From Dillenia suffruticosa (lineage: Eukaryota; Streptophyta; Magnoliopsida; Dilleniales; Dilleniaceae), in assembly GCA_033439265.1 (NCBI GenBank), contig JAVTVX010000019.1, forward strand, positions 19,060,039-19,124,038: a DNA stretch of 64,000 nt. The letters are read 5' to 3'. The position numbers were made by a program, and so were the translations under genes. Positions within the stretch are counted from its first letter, which is position 1, and each line of letters starts with the position of its first letter. This document shows positions 21,951-34,249 of this stretch, in pieces. The notes below the pieces were generated by a model. That model saw only the letters and a program-made list of their open reading frames with translations. It searched no databases and was not told where the DNA came from.

Positions 21951-23110
21951 AATAAGCTAGTTTTCACTTTATTAAGATTTTATTTTAAGAAATTTTTAAC
22001 AAAATTTAGTTCATTTTTAGATTTTGATATATATATATATATATATTTTTTAATTATAAAAAGGTTTAGGTTGAAATATTTGAATTGGTAAAGTTTGACA
22101 TTATTTTTTTCAAAAAAAATACTGGATGAAACATTCTTTGTTTGGTGTTTTTTTTTTTCATCATCGATATTTGGAATCATATTTTGATTAATTCAATTCG
22201 AATGTTTGTAGCGACTGTAGGATCCTATTAAAGGGCAGCTTTCTCAGCATGATCTTTTTTATTTTTAAGTTTTGAACTCGAGACTTAATTAAAAAATTTA
22301 ATATCAAATTCTATTAAATAGACTATACGTTTTTCTTTATTTTAGTTATGCATTCCAACAACGTTACGTAGTTACATTTGGTGTGCCCAAATCAATCACA
22401 TACGCACAAAGCTAGAACCCAAGCCACAAATTATACAACGTCATCAAAAGATACGAGAGTGCATGTTGTCCATCAATCCTGCGGTGCATGCGTAAAGCAC
22501 TACACCTGAGTATGAGTTAACCAACACCAGCGCCAACTTTGCTTTAGTCCCGGTTCAAATTCGGTTGAATCCCATTTGGCTCGACGCTCACCCAAGTTCT
22601 CTTCACCCTCAAGAAGATCAGAAATCCTTTCTCCAACAAACTCATAGACCTCATGGATCAAGCTCTGAAAAGGACAGTTCAAGAGGGAAATCTCAAAATG
22701 AGTCCAGGAGTGAGAGGAATTGTTCTTGTGATGGAAAAGATAATCAAGCTCTCAAAGATTAGGAAAGGGGGAACATAGACAACACTAGGCAGGGGCTTGC
22801 TTTAGTTGGTTATCCCATAATGATTCCAACTCTTCTGTCTGCACTCTTAAGTTGATCAATCACTCCCACCATGACCGCAAATACTAATTTTGCTGCCTTG
22901 CTTGGAGCAAAACTTCAGAAAGGAAATGCAAATCAGACTTCCAAAACAAAAGGCAAGTCAAACAGCATAGACTATGAAAGGAAGAAGATGGCAAGCACTC
23001 GCAAGAACCCATGATAAGTGACTAAAAGAGCACGTTCACTAGCTCGACAAAGAGGTTATCAGTACGCCATATATCTAAATTCTTTCCGATCATTATAATT
23101 GATATTTTGC
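21951..23110. other. Unit B-only segment carrying an inverted gene copy
   Basis: The segment lies between the equivalents of A 8390 and 8690. It has an AT-rich left part with (TA)n near 22028-22044 and a right part (22460 to about 23000) homologous to A1 in reverse orientation. It could be an insertion in B, or DNA lost from A when the 8157-8690 repeat pair formed. Confidence 0.65.
22460..22872 (-). pseudogene. Decayed inverted copy of the A1/B1 gene
   Basis: Read on the minus strand from the ATG at 22872, the start matches A1 (M-V-x-V-I-D-Q-L) and then frameshifts. Later pieces match the first hydrophobic segment (FLIFESLIIFSITR) and the acidic loop (EVYEFVGERISDLLEGEENL against EEYELVGRRISEILEGQENL in A1). 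A shortened LYAC end lies near 22490. The WWxPF segment is deleted and stops interrupt the frame. Similarity continues upstream into the leader (TTTGCATTT to about 23000), so this is a genomic duplicate, not a retrocopy. A 60-codon stretch (22500-22682) is still open but lacks the membrane core. Confidence 0.8.
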
Positions 23111-23908
23111 AGAGGCGTGGGCACTCTTGCTAATATCAAACAACATTTTTAGTTCTTTGTTCAATTGAGATTAAGTAAAGTTTTTCATGTAAAATATTAT
23201 TAGCATGATGATTTTTTTTATAGAAAAATTTCACTTCTAGTTAATTTTATAGTTTTTGACAAAAAATCTTTTTAATTAAAAGAATTAAAAATAGAATAAA
23301 ATAAATTAGACACAAGTTGAGATTCTCATTTACTTATGTAATGTGTGATAGTACTACAGATCCTATACATGTATCTCTAGTGGTGGCATCACCCAATTTG
23401 GCTAGAGGAAGATCTCTCTGTGTTGTGGAGTGCCCTTTGCGCTGGGGGAACATCTCTCGTCTGATGGGTACTCATGTCAGAAAACAGGGGGTGTAGCTTT
23501 GCCTCAATCAGAAATCATGTCTGGCTGCTAACATAGTGCGACGGTCATGGCAAGGCCCAGAAAAAAGGAAAAATGGTTTTGCATCTTGTACGGGTCTTGA
23601 AATCACTAGCATGGCACCTCGGCCTAACCAAATTGTCAGCTACCAAATGGAACAAGACTACACTTGACTGCAACTAGAGCAAAGCCGCAAACATTAGCAG
23701 TCATCTTTAAGGAAAAACTTATCTGCTCCAACAACCCTAATAACATCCAAATACATCATGTAATTCCACTCATATACCTGGGATCCAGGTTTGTACAACA
23801 TAAAGAACAGTGTGCACGCATGCACACCAAAACATAACAGGATCTAGCTAACTAGAACGAGACATAACTCAAGCTTGTAACACAAACAGGACTCTGATGG
23901 ACAGTTCT
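23111..23908. other. Shared non-coding DNA, 3' flank of B2
   Basis: It is collinear with 8691-9487 in unit A. No gene is supported. Confidence 0.5.
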
Positions 23909-24439
23909 CTAGTTACGGTTGCAAAGCAAGGAATGACAAGCATAAAGCATAGTGGCTGAGAAAACAAGCAAAACAGCACCAAGGAAGTAAACATAGGCAT
24001 GTATTTTGAACCATACGACTTTGTCTGGCTCCAGCCGTAACTGCTGAAAGCCAGATCCCTGATACCCATGCCTGCCCACGTCAATCCCGTTTTCACGTAT
24101 TTGGTGGAGTTCACGTCTGATCATCTCGTGGTCGAGGTGGTTGACATCCAGCTGGTACCTTGACCTGAGAAACTGAAGTACTTGGTGAGAGAAAGTGATC
24201 CCGTATATGAGGGAGACTAAAAGCGAAAGCACAAAGGGTATCCACCAATTATGGCACTGCAACAAAGAAGATCGAGAGATGACATTCAAAAGGATGACTT
24301 GAAAGGCAAAGTATCCAGTGGTGAGATAATGGCCCTTCTTCTCAATATTATTGACTCGCTTCTCTTGCCGCTGGTTTATAGAGGTAAAATCTTGGTCTTG
24401 TCGTCTGAGCACGTTGACGGATGCTGCTGCAACCTCCAT
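23909..24439 (-). CDS. Small three-helix membrane protein of unknown function, copy B2
   Basis: A 176-residue ORF if the ATG at 24439 is used. An upstream in-frame TTG is not a likely plant start. The N-terminus has a polar region with TSINQRQEKRV (about 19-29). Hydrophobic segments lie at about 38-55, 65-82 and 146-168. The second starts with WWIPF (65-69) and is followed by YQLDV (95-99). The hydrophilic stretch 100-145 contains RENGIDVGR. The third ends MLYACHSLLC. It is a clear but distant paralogue of A1/B1 and a close one of the gene at 51060-51581. It is transcribed toward B1. Unit A's counterpart is broken by a retrotransposon, so B2 may be the only working copy in the array. No known domain is recognised. 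Confidence 0.8.
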   Translation of the reverse strand: MEVAAASVNVLRRQDQDFTSINQRQEKRVNNIEKKGHYLTTGYFAFQVILLNVISRSSLLQCHNWWIPFVLSLLVSLIYGITFSHQVLQFLRSRYQLDVNHLDHEMIRRELHQIRENGIDVGRHGYQGSGFQQLRLEPDKVVWFKIHAYVYFLGAVLLVFSATMLYACHSLLCNRN

Positions 24440-25144
24440 CAATTGACCCTTGCTCGGATTTCTCTTTTTATTTGATGAAATCTAACACAATATACACAAA
24501 CAATAGAAATGGAAACAGATAAGATGATCTAAAGAAATCTGAGGACAAAATCACATAGTAGGCCAGTTTGATGACATATGAAAGAAGGCGAAAGATGGCC
24601 CTTTTTCTTTTGGACTTTACCCAAAAGATTCTATTCTTAACCATCAAGAAATTCCATTCTTAACCATGAATACTATCAGACACAACACATCTAATATGGA
24701 CATATAAAGCATCATTCTTACGAAAGAAGCTTTTTTTTTTTTTATTTCTAAAGCAATAAATTTATTATGAAGAAAAGAAGCCTCCGAGAAAAATCTAAGC
24801 AGATAAAGAGAAACAACTACCAATCAAACAAGTGGCAACAAGCACAAGAATAGAATTCAGCAAAACCAAAGCAAACAACTCCCCGACAATTCCAAACAAA
24901 CTGCAGCTGCAAAATGAAAGCAAACACCAATCCCAGAGGAAAAGGTACAAAATTGGACAAAACAAACCAAACCACCATGCCAAGGGGGAAAAAAAAGGAC
25001 AGCAGAAGAAAACAATGAGACCCAGACAACCAGAAAACAAAGGAAGGAAATTTTTAGTTCCTTAGATATCAGCTCCCTCGTGTAGAGTTTGGTCCACACT
25101 ACTGAAGAAAATATTACCAACAGAATCTATCTACCATACAGGGA
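24440..25144. other. Upstream region of B2
   Basis: It matches 14767-15475 of unit A. The region just before the ATG (minus strand) reads AGAGAAATCCGAGCAAGGGTC. A TGTGTTAG acceptor-like site lies near 24482, so the leader may be spliced. Hydrophobic ORFs on the minus strand (24795-25120) are probably chance. Confidence 0.4.
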
Positions 25145-28100
25145 AGCCAATTCTTTCAGGAGAAATCTGCCAAATTTTAATGTTATTGGACAATCATAAT
25201 TCACCAGTTTGACACTTGTGATAAGGCTGCACATTTTAAATAGTTTTGAGTGGAAAAATTTGAACTTTTCAATTTGTAAAATCTTCTGGGAGGTTCGCTG
25301 GCAAATCTGATTGTATGAAAGTTGTGTAAAGGCTATCCAAATACTATAGTCCTACTGAAGTTTCACTTATTAAACCCTTGCCAATGCAAAACTCAGAGCT
25401 TTCATCAGTGAAAGACAATAGATGGTCTGTTTTCTGCTCTATATAACATTGAAGTTATGCCCTTTGACCTACCAAACAGATTGGCCGGACAAATAACCAC
25501 AAGGAAAAAAAGCAAGCAAAATTCTCCAAGATTTGTTCCTCTGACAAGAACAAATGTAACAGCGGAAATGGCATACCGTAGAAAATAGCAAGCTAAACAC
25601 AATTAAGTAAATCCACATGCCTTCCCACAATCAGTCATTCAATAGTGGAGGATTTTAACTCACCTGCACACAAACTCAATTAATTGTTTCACTTGTGTCA
25701 ATTGATCTTTAAACCATCCACGTTTTTTCAGGTTCAAGTCAGGCTGCCATCACGGTACACAGGAAACATGAAGAACCAGCATATATGTAATGTGTGTCAG
25801 AATCTCGAACAAGTGGGACATGGACATCCCACCACTGTTGACATGTCTCAAACATGCAGCCGTATATGGCCTTATTAAAAATAATAAATTGTAATTTGGA
25901 CATGACTCAGACACAGATTTGGACTTTGGACATGACAGATAAAATTTTGAAGTTTTTAACCAAAAGAAATTAAAATAAAACTCAGGTTGCAAGTTCAAAA
26001 ATAAATGGATATATGCGATCATTTCTATAATATGAACATAGTTATATATTTAATTGTGATTTTTAAGAGTAATTTCATACCGGTAATAGTTTCATTTTTT
26101 CACATTTCAATTTTATTTTGTACCAAAAATTAATATTTATATTAAATTTTTTCATGTCACGTTGCCCATGAAATGTCCTGTGTCAATGTTCATGCTTCAT
26201 AACAAGGAAGACAAGACATTCTGCAAATGTCTAAGCATATGATATCCGTATCTAAGTACATGTAACAATAATGTTAATCAATGTAATAATCTTCATTTAT
26301 AACACAACCATGTAAATTGGATCACTTGCATGTTGCACACTTCAAAATGTAAATAGATAATCCAACCTCCAAGCATAGGTCGTGATAAATCACAGGCTTT
26401 CCATGTCACACATTATAGTAATTTCATCAAAGAGATTGGTTTATGTTTATATATATAATCAAAACAATTAGCTATCAGCTCTGGTATGTGCTAAGAGGTA
26501 ATTCTTGTTACTTGTCATTTGAACATTAAAATTGCAAAAGTCTTGGTCCCATGTCATTCACTGCCTATCATAGCCTAGTGTCAATGACCTTGCAAGGAGG
26601 AGTTATTGGTCATTGCCTTAGATAAATGTGCAGATCATAACACAGCCAAAATATGTTTCTGTATAATAGAAAGCAATTTGCCGGGCCATCTTTCACTTGG
26701 TGATGGTAGTGCAGGAAAATCAAAATGGAAGCTTCCATCACTATTAAAGGACTGAGATCTGTGCAGCTAAAAGTCAAAATTGATACAAGACGAGAAATGT
26801 ATCCTGCTCACAAGACGAGAAATGTATCCTGCTCACTCCCCTTTTTATACACCAGCCATTACCCTAAGCATTTACGAACTTTCTAAACACCCCTCCCCTC
26901 CCCCCCCCCCCCCAAAAAAAAAGAGTAATTCTGATTGCCAATGGGTAAGACCAGATGCAAGTGCAAATTTCTGATCTTTCTTCTGATGAAAAGATAATAT
27001 ACAAAACAAAAGGGTGCACCATTACAGCCTAAAGCAATAAGAATGAATCTATAGAGGCCATGTCATGAGGCTAGAATCTGAGATGATAGGAAGAAAAAAA
27101 AAACAATACACGGATTTGAAACTAAAAAGGGATCTCTCATTCCCTGGAAAGACTCCCAACTTTCTCTTCCTCTGTACCAACTTAAAAATAGCTAAAGGGA
27201 TCAGGAATACTGTAACAGCCTTCCTCTTTACTATACAGAATTTCTTACCGCTTCGAGTTTACCATTTACTGTGCACACTTTGAGCTGGCAACAATGGATA
27301 TAAAACACAGAAAAGCAAAATTTGGAAGACATCTCATACAAGGGCAATGCAATAGTACAAACCCTCTTCTAGGGAGATTTCATGAAGTTTATAAAACAGA
27401 GCACCTCTCATGAATTTATGTCAAAAATAATGCGCGGCAGAAACTTGGCTTTATCTTTATGTGCAAGATATGTAAAACGAATAATGTTGTATAAAATATA
27501 TTCTTGGTCTCTTTGTGAATTTAAAGAACATATTGAAAACAAGCAATGAGCTGAAGGCTCATGGCTATGGTTGCAAGCTGATTAAACAGGCAAAGTAAAA
27601 CCAGAGAGATAAAAATTTGTAAACTCCTTTTGCCATCACAAGATACAATCACCAACTTCTTTTGAATCACATTATCACCAGAAAACACTTGGTAAAAGCA
27701 ATAATGTGTGGTGATGCAAAAGGGAAATTTATATCTGAAAAGCCTTGCAACTAATCACTCGTGGATTCTTTTTTTTTTTTAATTTTCTTTTTCCCTAGAA
27801 AATTCATGCCTAAGAACAAGAAGATGAATTTTACAGTAAGGTAAAGACCATACAACAACATTTGCAAAATTAGTTTACAGAAGCAAGTTGAATAATAAAA
27901 GCACAGGATTGCTCTATGAAATGGGATGATGATTAAATCAGCAAATTGAAAAACTGATCACTGCGTAGGAGTTACAGAGCAGCTTAAGAACCAAGTCAAA
28001 CTTCACAGTTCATAAACTATGTTCATATGAGAAAGAGACTGCAAATCAGATGTTTTCCTTTTCTTCTTCTTCTTAATTTGGAATTACAGTATAAGTAAGT

Positions 28101-28622
28101 GACATGACAAAGAAACTGACATGCATGAAAGCAACTTATTATTTTGCATGCAGCTTCAATCAGATTGGTCAATACAACTTTGTAACTAGCTCAAATAATA
28201 AATTTCAAACGTACATAATCACCACGTCTAAAGAGAAAAAGGTACACCTAAACCTAAACCAGGGGCAAGATATTGCCGATCTGTCATATTGATTTGTCTG
28301 GGTGTTGCTCTACCTAGGTGAATGCTGATCCGGTGTCCTTTTCCCATGTAACTACTGAAGCATGACAGATCGATATGTTGACATAAAGCCAAAGAAAAGT
28401 AAACAAGAAAATGTTTAATGGAGATTTAGCCCCATGCTTAAGGTAAACAGATGCAACATAAAGAAACAGATGCGTTCCCCCCCCCCCCCACACGCACTCA
28501 TAGGTGCGGGAAAAAAAATTAAGTGCATTAGATCAAGGCAAGAGAGGAGAGGGAGGAAGCTGCTGACAATTTTCATATTAATGATTTTATAATTTTTGGC
28601 CCTTTAGCGCAGATTAAATAAG
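25145..28622. other. 3.5-kb block present only in unit B
   Basis: Unit A joins the equivalents of 25144 and 28623 directly (GGGAAGCCAAGTCTCACC at about 15462-15479), with only AA shared at the joint. The block is AT-rich, without long ORFs. On the minus strand a consensus donor CAG|GTGAGT occurs near 25665. A 65-codon minus ORF (25405-25602) is unrecognised. Poly-C runs lie at about 26901-26914 and 28479-28488. No terminal repeats or target duplication were found, so a deletion in A is more likely than an insertion in B. Confidence 0.6.
26786..26835 (+). repeat. Exact 25-bp tandem duplication
   Basis: Two identical adjacent units begin CAAGACGAGAAATGTATCCT (26786-26810 and 26811-26835). Confidence 0.95.
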
Positions 28623-29636
28623 TCTCACCTTAGTTTCATACCGGTTGCATGATATGGCTAGTTTCCATTTTGCAGTTCTTTTCTTTTTGAGAGGGGAGAA
28701 AAAGAAGATTGATTTATTTACAGGTTATAACAGGTTAATCAAACTAATAATTGCCGACTTTTCTAATCTCCCCCGCCCCAGTGCCATCACTCACCAGTTT
28801 TCCACTCTCCTAGGTAATCTTTCCTTGTCCATTAAAATGACAGGCCACCTTTTATCTCTCCCTGGTTTTTGATTCTTCAGCACTTTCACTTCCACCAAAG
28901 GACTACCCCTAAGTTCCTGATTGTGGGTTGATAGGTTCCAACAGAGCCATATAAATTCATATAATCTCCAGCAGCATACCAACTATGACCTTCCACCATA
29001 GATCTAACATGCAAATAAAGATTAATTAAGGCAATTCATGATAAGCAAATGAATATCAACAATTACCATCTAAAGATTTACTATAGCTAGAGAAGCACCT
29101 AATAGCATTATGAATTAAAAATCACCGACACAAATAAGGACAGAGCCCATATAATTAATATCACATATTCACATCAGGATTAGATAACCACTCTGATTGC
29201 CATTATTGTTCCTCTTGTGAAAGATTAGACAACAATCTTACTTTGAAAATTGTTTAACCACTCCATTATCATACGAGAGACAAAAAGACACAACACGTAT
29301 CTCTGGCGACAATTATTTGTTATATGACAGATGAAGAACTCATAAAAGCACGACTAGAGATGTGCACATGTGGACCGTACAACAAAATTATTTTAAAACA
29401 AGTATAAAAACAAAATTTCTCTGCCTCTAGGCCGTGAGACGATGCTTCTATCAGCATACTATATGGAAATGAAACATAAGAAGGACAAGTAAACTGCAAC
29501 TAGTAATTTTATCATGCATCTACAAGGTCAAAGAAGAAGAGTTGGAAATAGACACTATACATAAGGACATGATGTGGAACAAGTTTCCGATAATTATTGG
29601 GCTACGCGAGATCGGTCCAAAAAAGAGAAAGGAAGC
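28623..29636. other. Shared non-coding DNA (matches 15476-16483)
   Basis: It aligns with the end of unit A at about 96%. A 63-codon minus ORF (28791-28982) is disrupted in A, so it is not supported as a gene. Confidence 0.45.
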
Positions 29637-29959
29637 TGTTAATTTAGTTTTAGTTAGTTTCCTAATTTTTATAAGTTTCCTAATTTTTTTGATTTCCTAA
29701 ATTTCTCTAGTTTCTTAATTTTTCTCGTTTCCAAATTTCTTTAATTTTCTAATTTTTTCTAATTTCTAAATTTTTCTTGTTTCCTAGTTTTTATTGTTTT
29801 TCTGATTTTTAGGGTTTGTATTCCTTGTAAATACTTATAATGTTTCATTATTTGGAATACATCAATAATAATGCTTCTTTTGGAGTAATCATTCTCTTTT
29901 GAAAGTTCTAGAGTTTTGTCTCTTTACAAACCCTATTGTTTTCTTTTTTATCTCTCCCA
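29637..29959 (+). repeat. LTR-like promoter block, copy C
   Basis: It starts TGTTAATTTAGTTTTAG, continues with the TTTCCTAATTTTT minisatellite-like units and ends TTATCTCTCCCATG. It is the third copy of the block at 1-170 and 16484-16779. Confidence 0.6.
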
Positions 29960-30840
29960 TGTTAAGACATGCGTGGAAGAGCATATAGACGCATGTACAT
30001 ATGTCCAATTTGATTATTAATTCAACTATGAAACTCAAATCCGTAATTTGCTTCCAACTTAGAGGTTTAAGTCACCATGTCTAAAGGGTTCTCATAAGTT
30101 CGCAACCAGGACAAGGGTTAATATTTCTCTGATATTATGATGATCAACAACAAGTTGGCTTGGTAAACAATACATCTCATAATCTCAAGTACATGAGCAT
30201 AAAAAGCAATAAACAAATAAACGACAGAATTAGCACGAGATGGAAGACATACGCAGTAGAGATCAGATGAGAAACAGATGTCTTGTGAATTCCTGGCCAT
30301 ATGTGGTCCTGTTCAAATCCTTCATTGGAAGTCACGAGGCAAGATTCATCATAGCCACCCTTCAAACTAAAAGGGCATTGCACTAGTGAACTACACCATG
30401 AGAGCATGCAGGATAAAATATGTACAAACAGAAAGTTTTTTTTTTCCCTCTCATTTTAATGACAGGAATAAGCCATCCCCGGCGGGCCTTATAGGTTCAA
30501 GGGACCATGGGACCCCATAATTTCTCATCGGTGGATAAAGCCATCGCCAGTTTGACTCTAGGGGGACCTTTCTCGATGGATAATCTCTCTCTCTCTATTT
30601 CTCTCTCTACTCTCTAGAGATGCCACATTTAGGATGAAACTGGGGACTTCAAGTGGAGAAAGCAAAAACCCACATGCAACATAGGAATTATAACAGAGCT
30701 TAATCAGTCTTTCTTCACCACAAGCAAAAACTCCTTAGAATTCTTTCATCAATTTACTTCTACTACCGGCAATAATGAATCCAGGGTTTGAAATCCTGAT
30801 CATTGGTTTTTAATGTCAAGGCTAAAGAAAAGAAACAGAA
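29790..30840 (+). repeat. Tandem segmental duplication, start of unit C
   Basis: It matches unit A 1-1080 at about 95-96% by eye with small indels, then stops abruptly at AAAGAAACAG. Here unit A continues with CAGCAAAACTTTT and this copy with foreign sequence. No A1-type gene follows, so C is truncated or was displaced. Confidence 0.9.
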
Positions 30841-31110
30841 CCTCTGGCGCGGACCGAGTCGGTTCTGACCCAGGTCCGCATCCCCCTGTTAATTATTAAA
30901 AAAAAAGGTCAAAAGATGTAACCACGCGCCTTCAAAGAGTCTCTTCCTAAGCGCGCTACCACCAAGCCACAGCCTGGGGCTGGTGTCAAGTTCATGTCAT
31001 GCAATATATATATTTTCTTACTTAACATGTCACCTATTGTGCAACACACGTGCGTTGTGTGTCTGGCTCGCGTGCAAGAGCGTGCAAGCTCGTAAGGTGC
31101 CACTTATGAT
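30841..31110. other. GC-richer repeat fragment with a tRNA-like A box (minus)
   Basis: It contains an imperfect inverted pair GCGCGGACC/GGTCCGCAT. On the minus strand, TGGCTTGGTGG (30959-30969) fits a polymerase III A box. The B box is poor (GGTTACATCTT, about 30913-30923). It may be a SINE fragment, or the lost 5' end of the copia element that follows. Confidence 0.35.
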
Positions 31111-34100
31111 GTGTGGTGGCATGTGAGGACTACGGCGGCATATCGTCGTCTGGAATTGGATTTTTCTAATTTTCTGAGAGTTCCACGTTCACATTTGTAA
31201 CTTTTTGTGGTTTTTTTTTGTGTCGAATCCAACTCCAAACGGTAAGATGCGATTCTGGTTTGTGGTGTATGATTTTCGTTAACTCATATGCTCAAATTGG
31301 GGTCTACACTTGAATCATTTGGAATTTATTGATTCGAAGGGTACAAAAATATGAGAATAAGTATTGATGAGTCATCAAAATCTCTCTAGTTACATAGAAG
31401 ACTGTTGTAATAGATTTTTTGTAAGGAGAATAAATTAAATGATGACAATTGTGAATTTTTTTACCAGAAAATTCAGTTTATTCTCGAGAAACAAAATCTG
31501 TATAAGATTTTGAGATATGAGATGGTGGATCCCAGGGAGGGTACCACATCTCCTGTTAGACGGGATAAGAAAGTTTATCGTGTATTGAAGAAAATAATAG
31601 CCAAATTAGAGCAATCCTCGTTAATGAAAAGCACGATGACTTGATCTCGGTTTATGAATAATATCTTAAGGTTATGTCGATTAGGTTCACTCTAAAAGAG
31701 TATTATGGTACCCTTTCAGATTCTGAAGTGAGGATGCTATTTATAAGTTTATAACTTATAACAAAATGGTTGATTATACAATGAAATAATATTTAATGCA
31801 AATGTTGGTACGATCACCGATATTAGGGATCTAGGTAAGTCTATTTCGGATGAGTTATAGGTACTGGATGTAATCCAGTCTTTTACCTGATTCATAGGAG
31901 ATTATGAAGACATATCTCACACATGATGAGAGTATTTGTACTTTCAATGATGTGAGTAGGCATTGTGAGCTCAAGGATGAGCGCTTGGAGGCGATAGGAC
32001 ACATTCGAGTCATGCTTATGTAGCGGAGTAGAGTAAGGAGTCCCACCGCACCTAACGAATAGCATAAGTATGAGAAGAGGACCTGAGATCTAGGCAAAAT
32101 AAAACTATCCAAGAAATCCGACAGGAAAGTACAATAGCACAAGAAAAAGAAATTTGATAAGACCAATACAAAGTGCCACGCATGAGGTAGCTTTGGTCAT
32201 TTCATTCGTTGAGTGTGACAAGTAGAATGAATGTTTTTCTTCTTTATATGGTTTGAGTTTTTAACTCATTTATTGTGGTGCTCGTTGATTTCTCTCCTTT
32301 GTGGATTGTAAAGTCAGGGCCACCAACCACGTAGTTCGAGACAGGAGCGCATAAGTAGAGTTTTGTCGAGTAAATTCTTAAGTTAGGAGGATCTGTGTGA
32401 GGAATAGAGTATTTGTCGTCATTAGAGGGATCGACACTTGCCATGATGTTCTTTATGCTCCGGATATTTGACGGAACTTGATTTCAGTATCTTGCTTGAA
32501 TGCCTAGGATATGTTCTCTTTTTTGGAAACTCTATTGTTTCTATTAATTAGGATAGTTGTTTCGATTGTTTTGGTTTTGTCTATGATGGACTGTATACAC
32601 CGGAAAATATTCCTTTTAATGGCATTTTTTCACATTTTTCTATTGCCTTTACATATGATTACATTGATTGAGATGTAAATGAATGACAGAAGACTTAGAC
32701 ACGTAGGGCAAAAGATGATGAATCGGTTAATAGCGAGTGGTTAATTGAATCCGCTAACTAGATTCAAGTTGCACGTATGTGAATTTTGCCTAGCCGGCAA
32801 AACGATAAAAAAAAACTATTTGGCAATGCAATAAGAGCTGAAACTCCATTGCAGTTGGTCCACTCTGATATCTATGGCCATATAAGTATAAGAGCCTAAA
32901 ATGGAGTTGTGTAGTTTATTACGTTCATAAACGATTACACACGTATCAGTTTTGTTTATTTGATCTCGCATAAATATGGGATATTGGAATACTTCAGGAG
33001 ATTTATTAACGAGATTGAAAAAAAGTTAGACTTGAGAGTGAAGACTCTTAGAACCGATGGGGGCGCGAGTATTTGTCTGAACTACACAGAGAGCTCTATT
33101 TCGAGAAAGATATTACGAGACAGCTAACTATTCATACTACTTTTCAGCAGAATGAAATAGTTGAGATAAGGAATATGATTTTGTTGGAGATGTTGAGAAC
33201 TATAATGGCGTGGTCAATTTGTCTATTTCCTATTTGGGAGATGTTTTATTGATTGCAGTCTACGTTTTCAACCGTATCTCATTAAAGTCCGCAGTCAGTA
33301 CCCTATTTGATCTTTGGACATAGAGGTAACCTGATCTTAGCCACTTGAGGTCATGAGATTGTGCCGTGTATGATCACGTTTTCTCGCATTCATAGACAAA
33401 TTAGGCCCGCGAGAAAAGAAGTGTATTTTTATAAGATATTCAGAACAGTCTAAGGGTATGTGTTCTTAAGTGAGCATACTGACGGCATTGTTGTTGAGAT
33501 TGAGTATCGTGATACCACATTCCTTAAGGATGATTTTCCTAAGAAAGGCGAAGTCAATTAGGACTCTACTTTCTATTCGATGGATGAACTTAGTAGCTCA
33601 GCTGAACTCAACGGCGGGATCGAAGAACCGATTAAGGATCTTCGTCCCATTGGGAGCAATTTATCGAAAGGTGAAATCCATCGAGACTTTATCTTTTATT
33701 TAGATGGATGAGCCTAGTGGCTTAGGTGAGCCCAACGGTGGGATACAATAACCCATTACGGATTTTGATCCCAGTGGAAGCGATTCATCTAAAAGTGAAG
33801 AAGTTTTCTCTCCTCGTAGAAATATTGAGGGCGCGTACTTAAACATCGCTTCCCAAATAAGGGTGTGACCCTCATAGTAAGTCTTGAGGATAATGAGAAA
33901 TTTAAAGCAGTCCTAGATATTCTCGTCAGTTTTTGCGAAGAATCATTTATAAAAGGCCTTAGATAAACAAAGGGAGTCGATGAAAATCAACAGGGTGTGG
34001 GATCTAATTGATCTGTCTGAGGGCAGAACAACCATTGAGAACGACTAAGCTCTCAAGGACCTAGTTTATTTGCCTAAGGGCAGGAGGACCATTGGAAACA

Positions 34101-34249
34101 AGAAGATTTTCAAAGTCAAGAGAAAGGTCGACAGATCGGTTGAGAGGTATATAGCCCGTCTAGTAACGAATGGTTACAATTAGTTTAAAAGGTTGGACTA
34201 CCGAGGAGTTATAGTCCAATTTACCTCGATCCGTTTACCATTTAGCGAT

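Larger units (their letters stand above)
16610..29789 (+). repeat. Tandem segmental duplication, unit B
   Basis: This is a complete second unit, phase set on TAGGGTTTGT at 16630. Relative to A it lacks the equivalent of 314-3515 and the copia element. It carries three extra segments: 17444-17630, 21951-23110 and 25145-28622. The A1/B1 gene region is the best-matched part, with one mismatch in about 1.27 kb. Confidence 0.92.

Noticed and set aside
24440..24442. Upstream TTG as start of B2 (and the like position in A2)
   Set aside because: A non-ATG start is unlikely in a plant nuclear gene when the next codon is ATG in a fair context.
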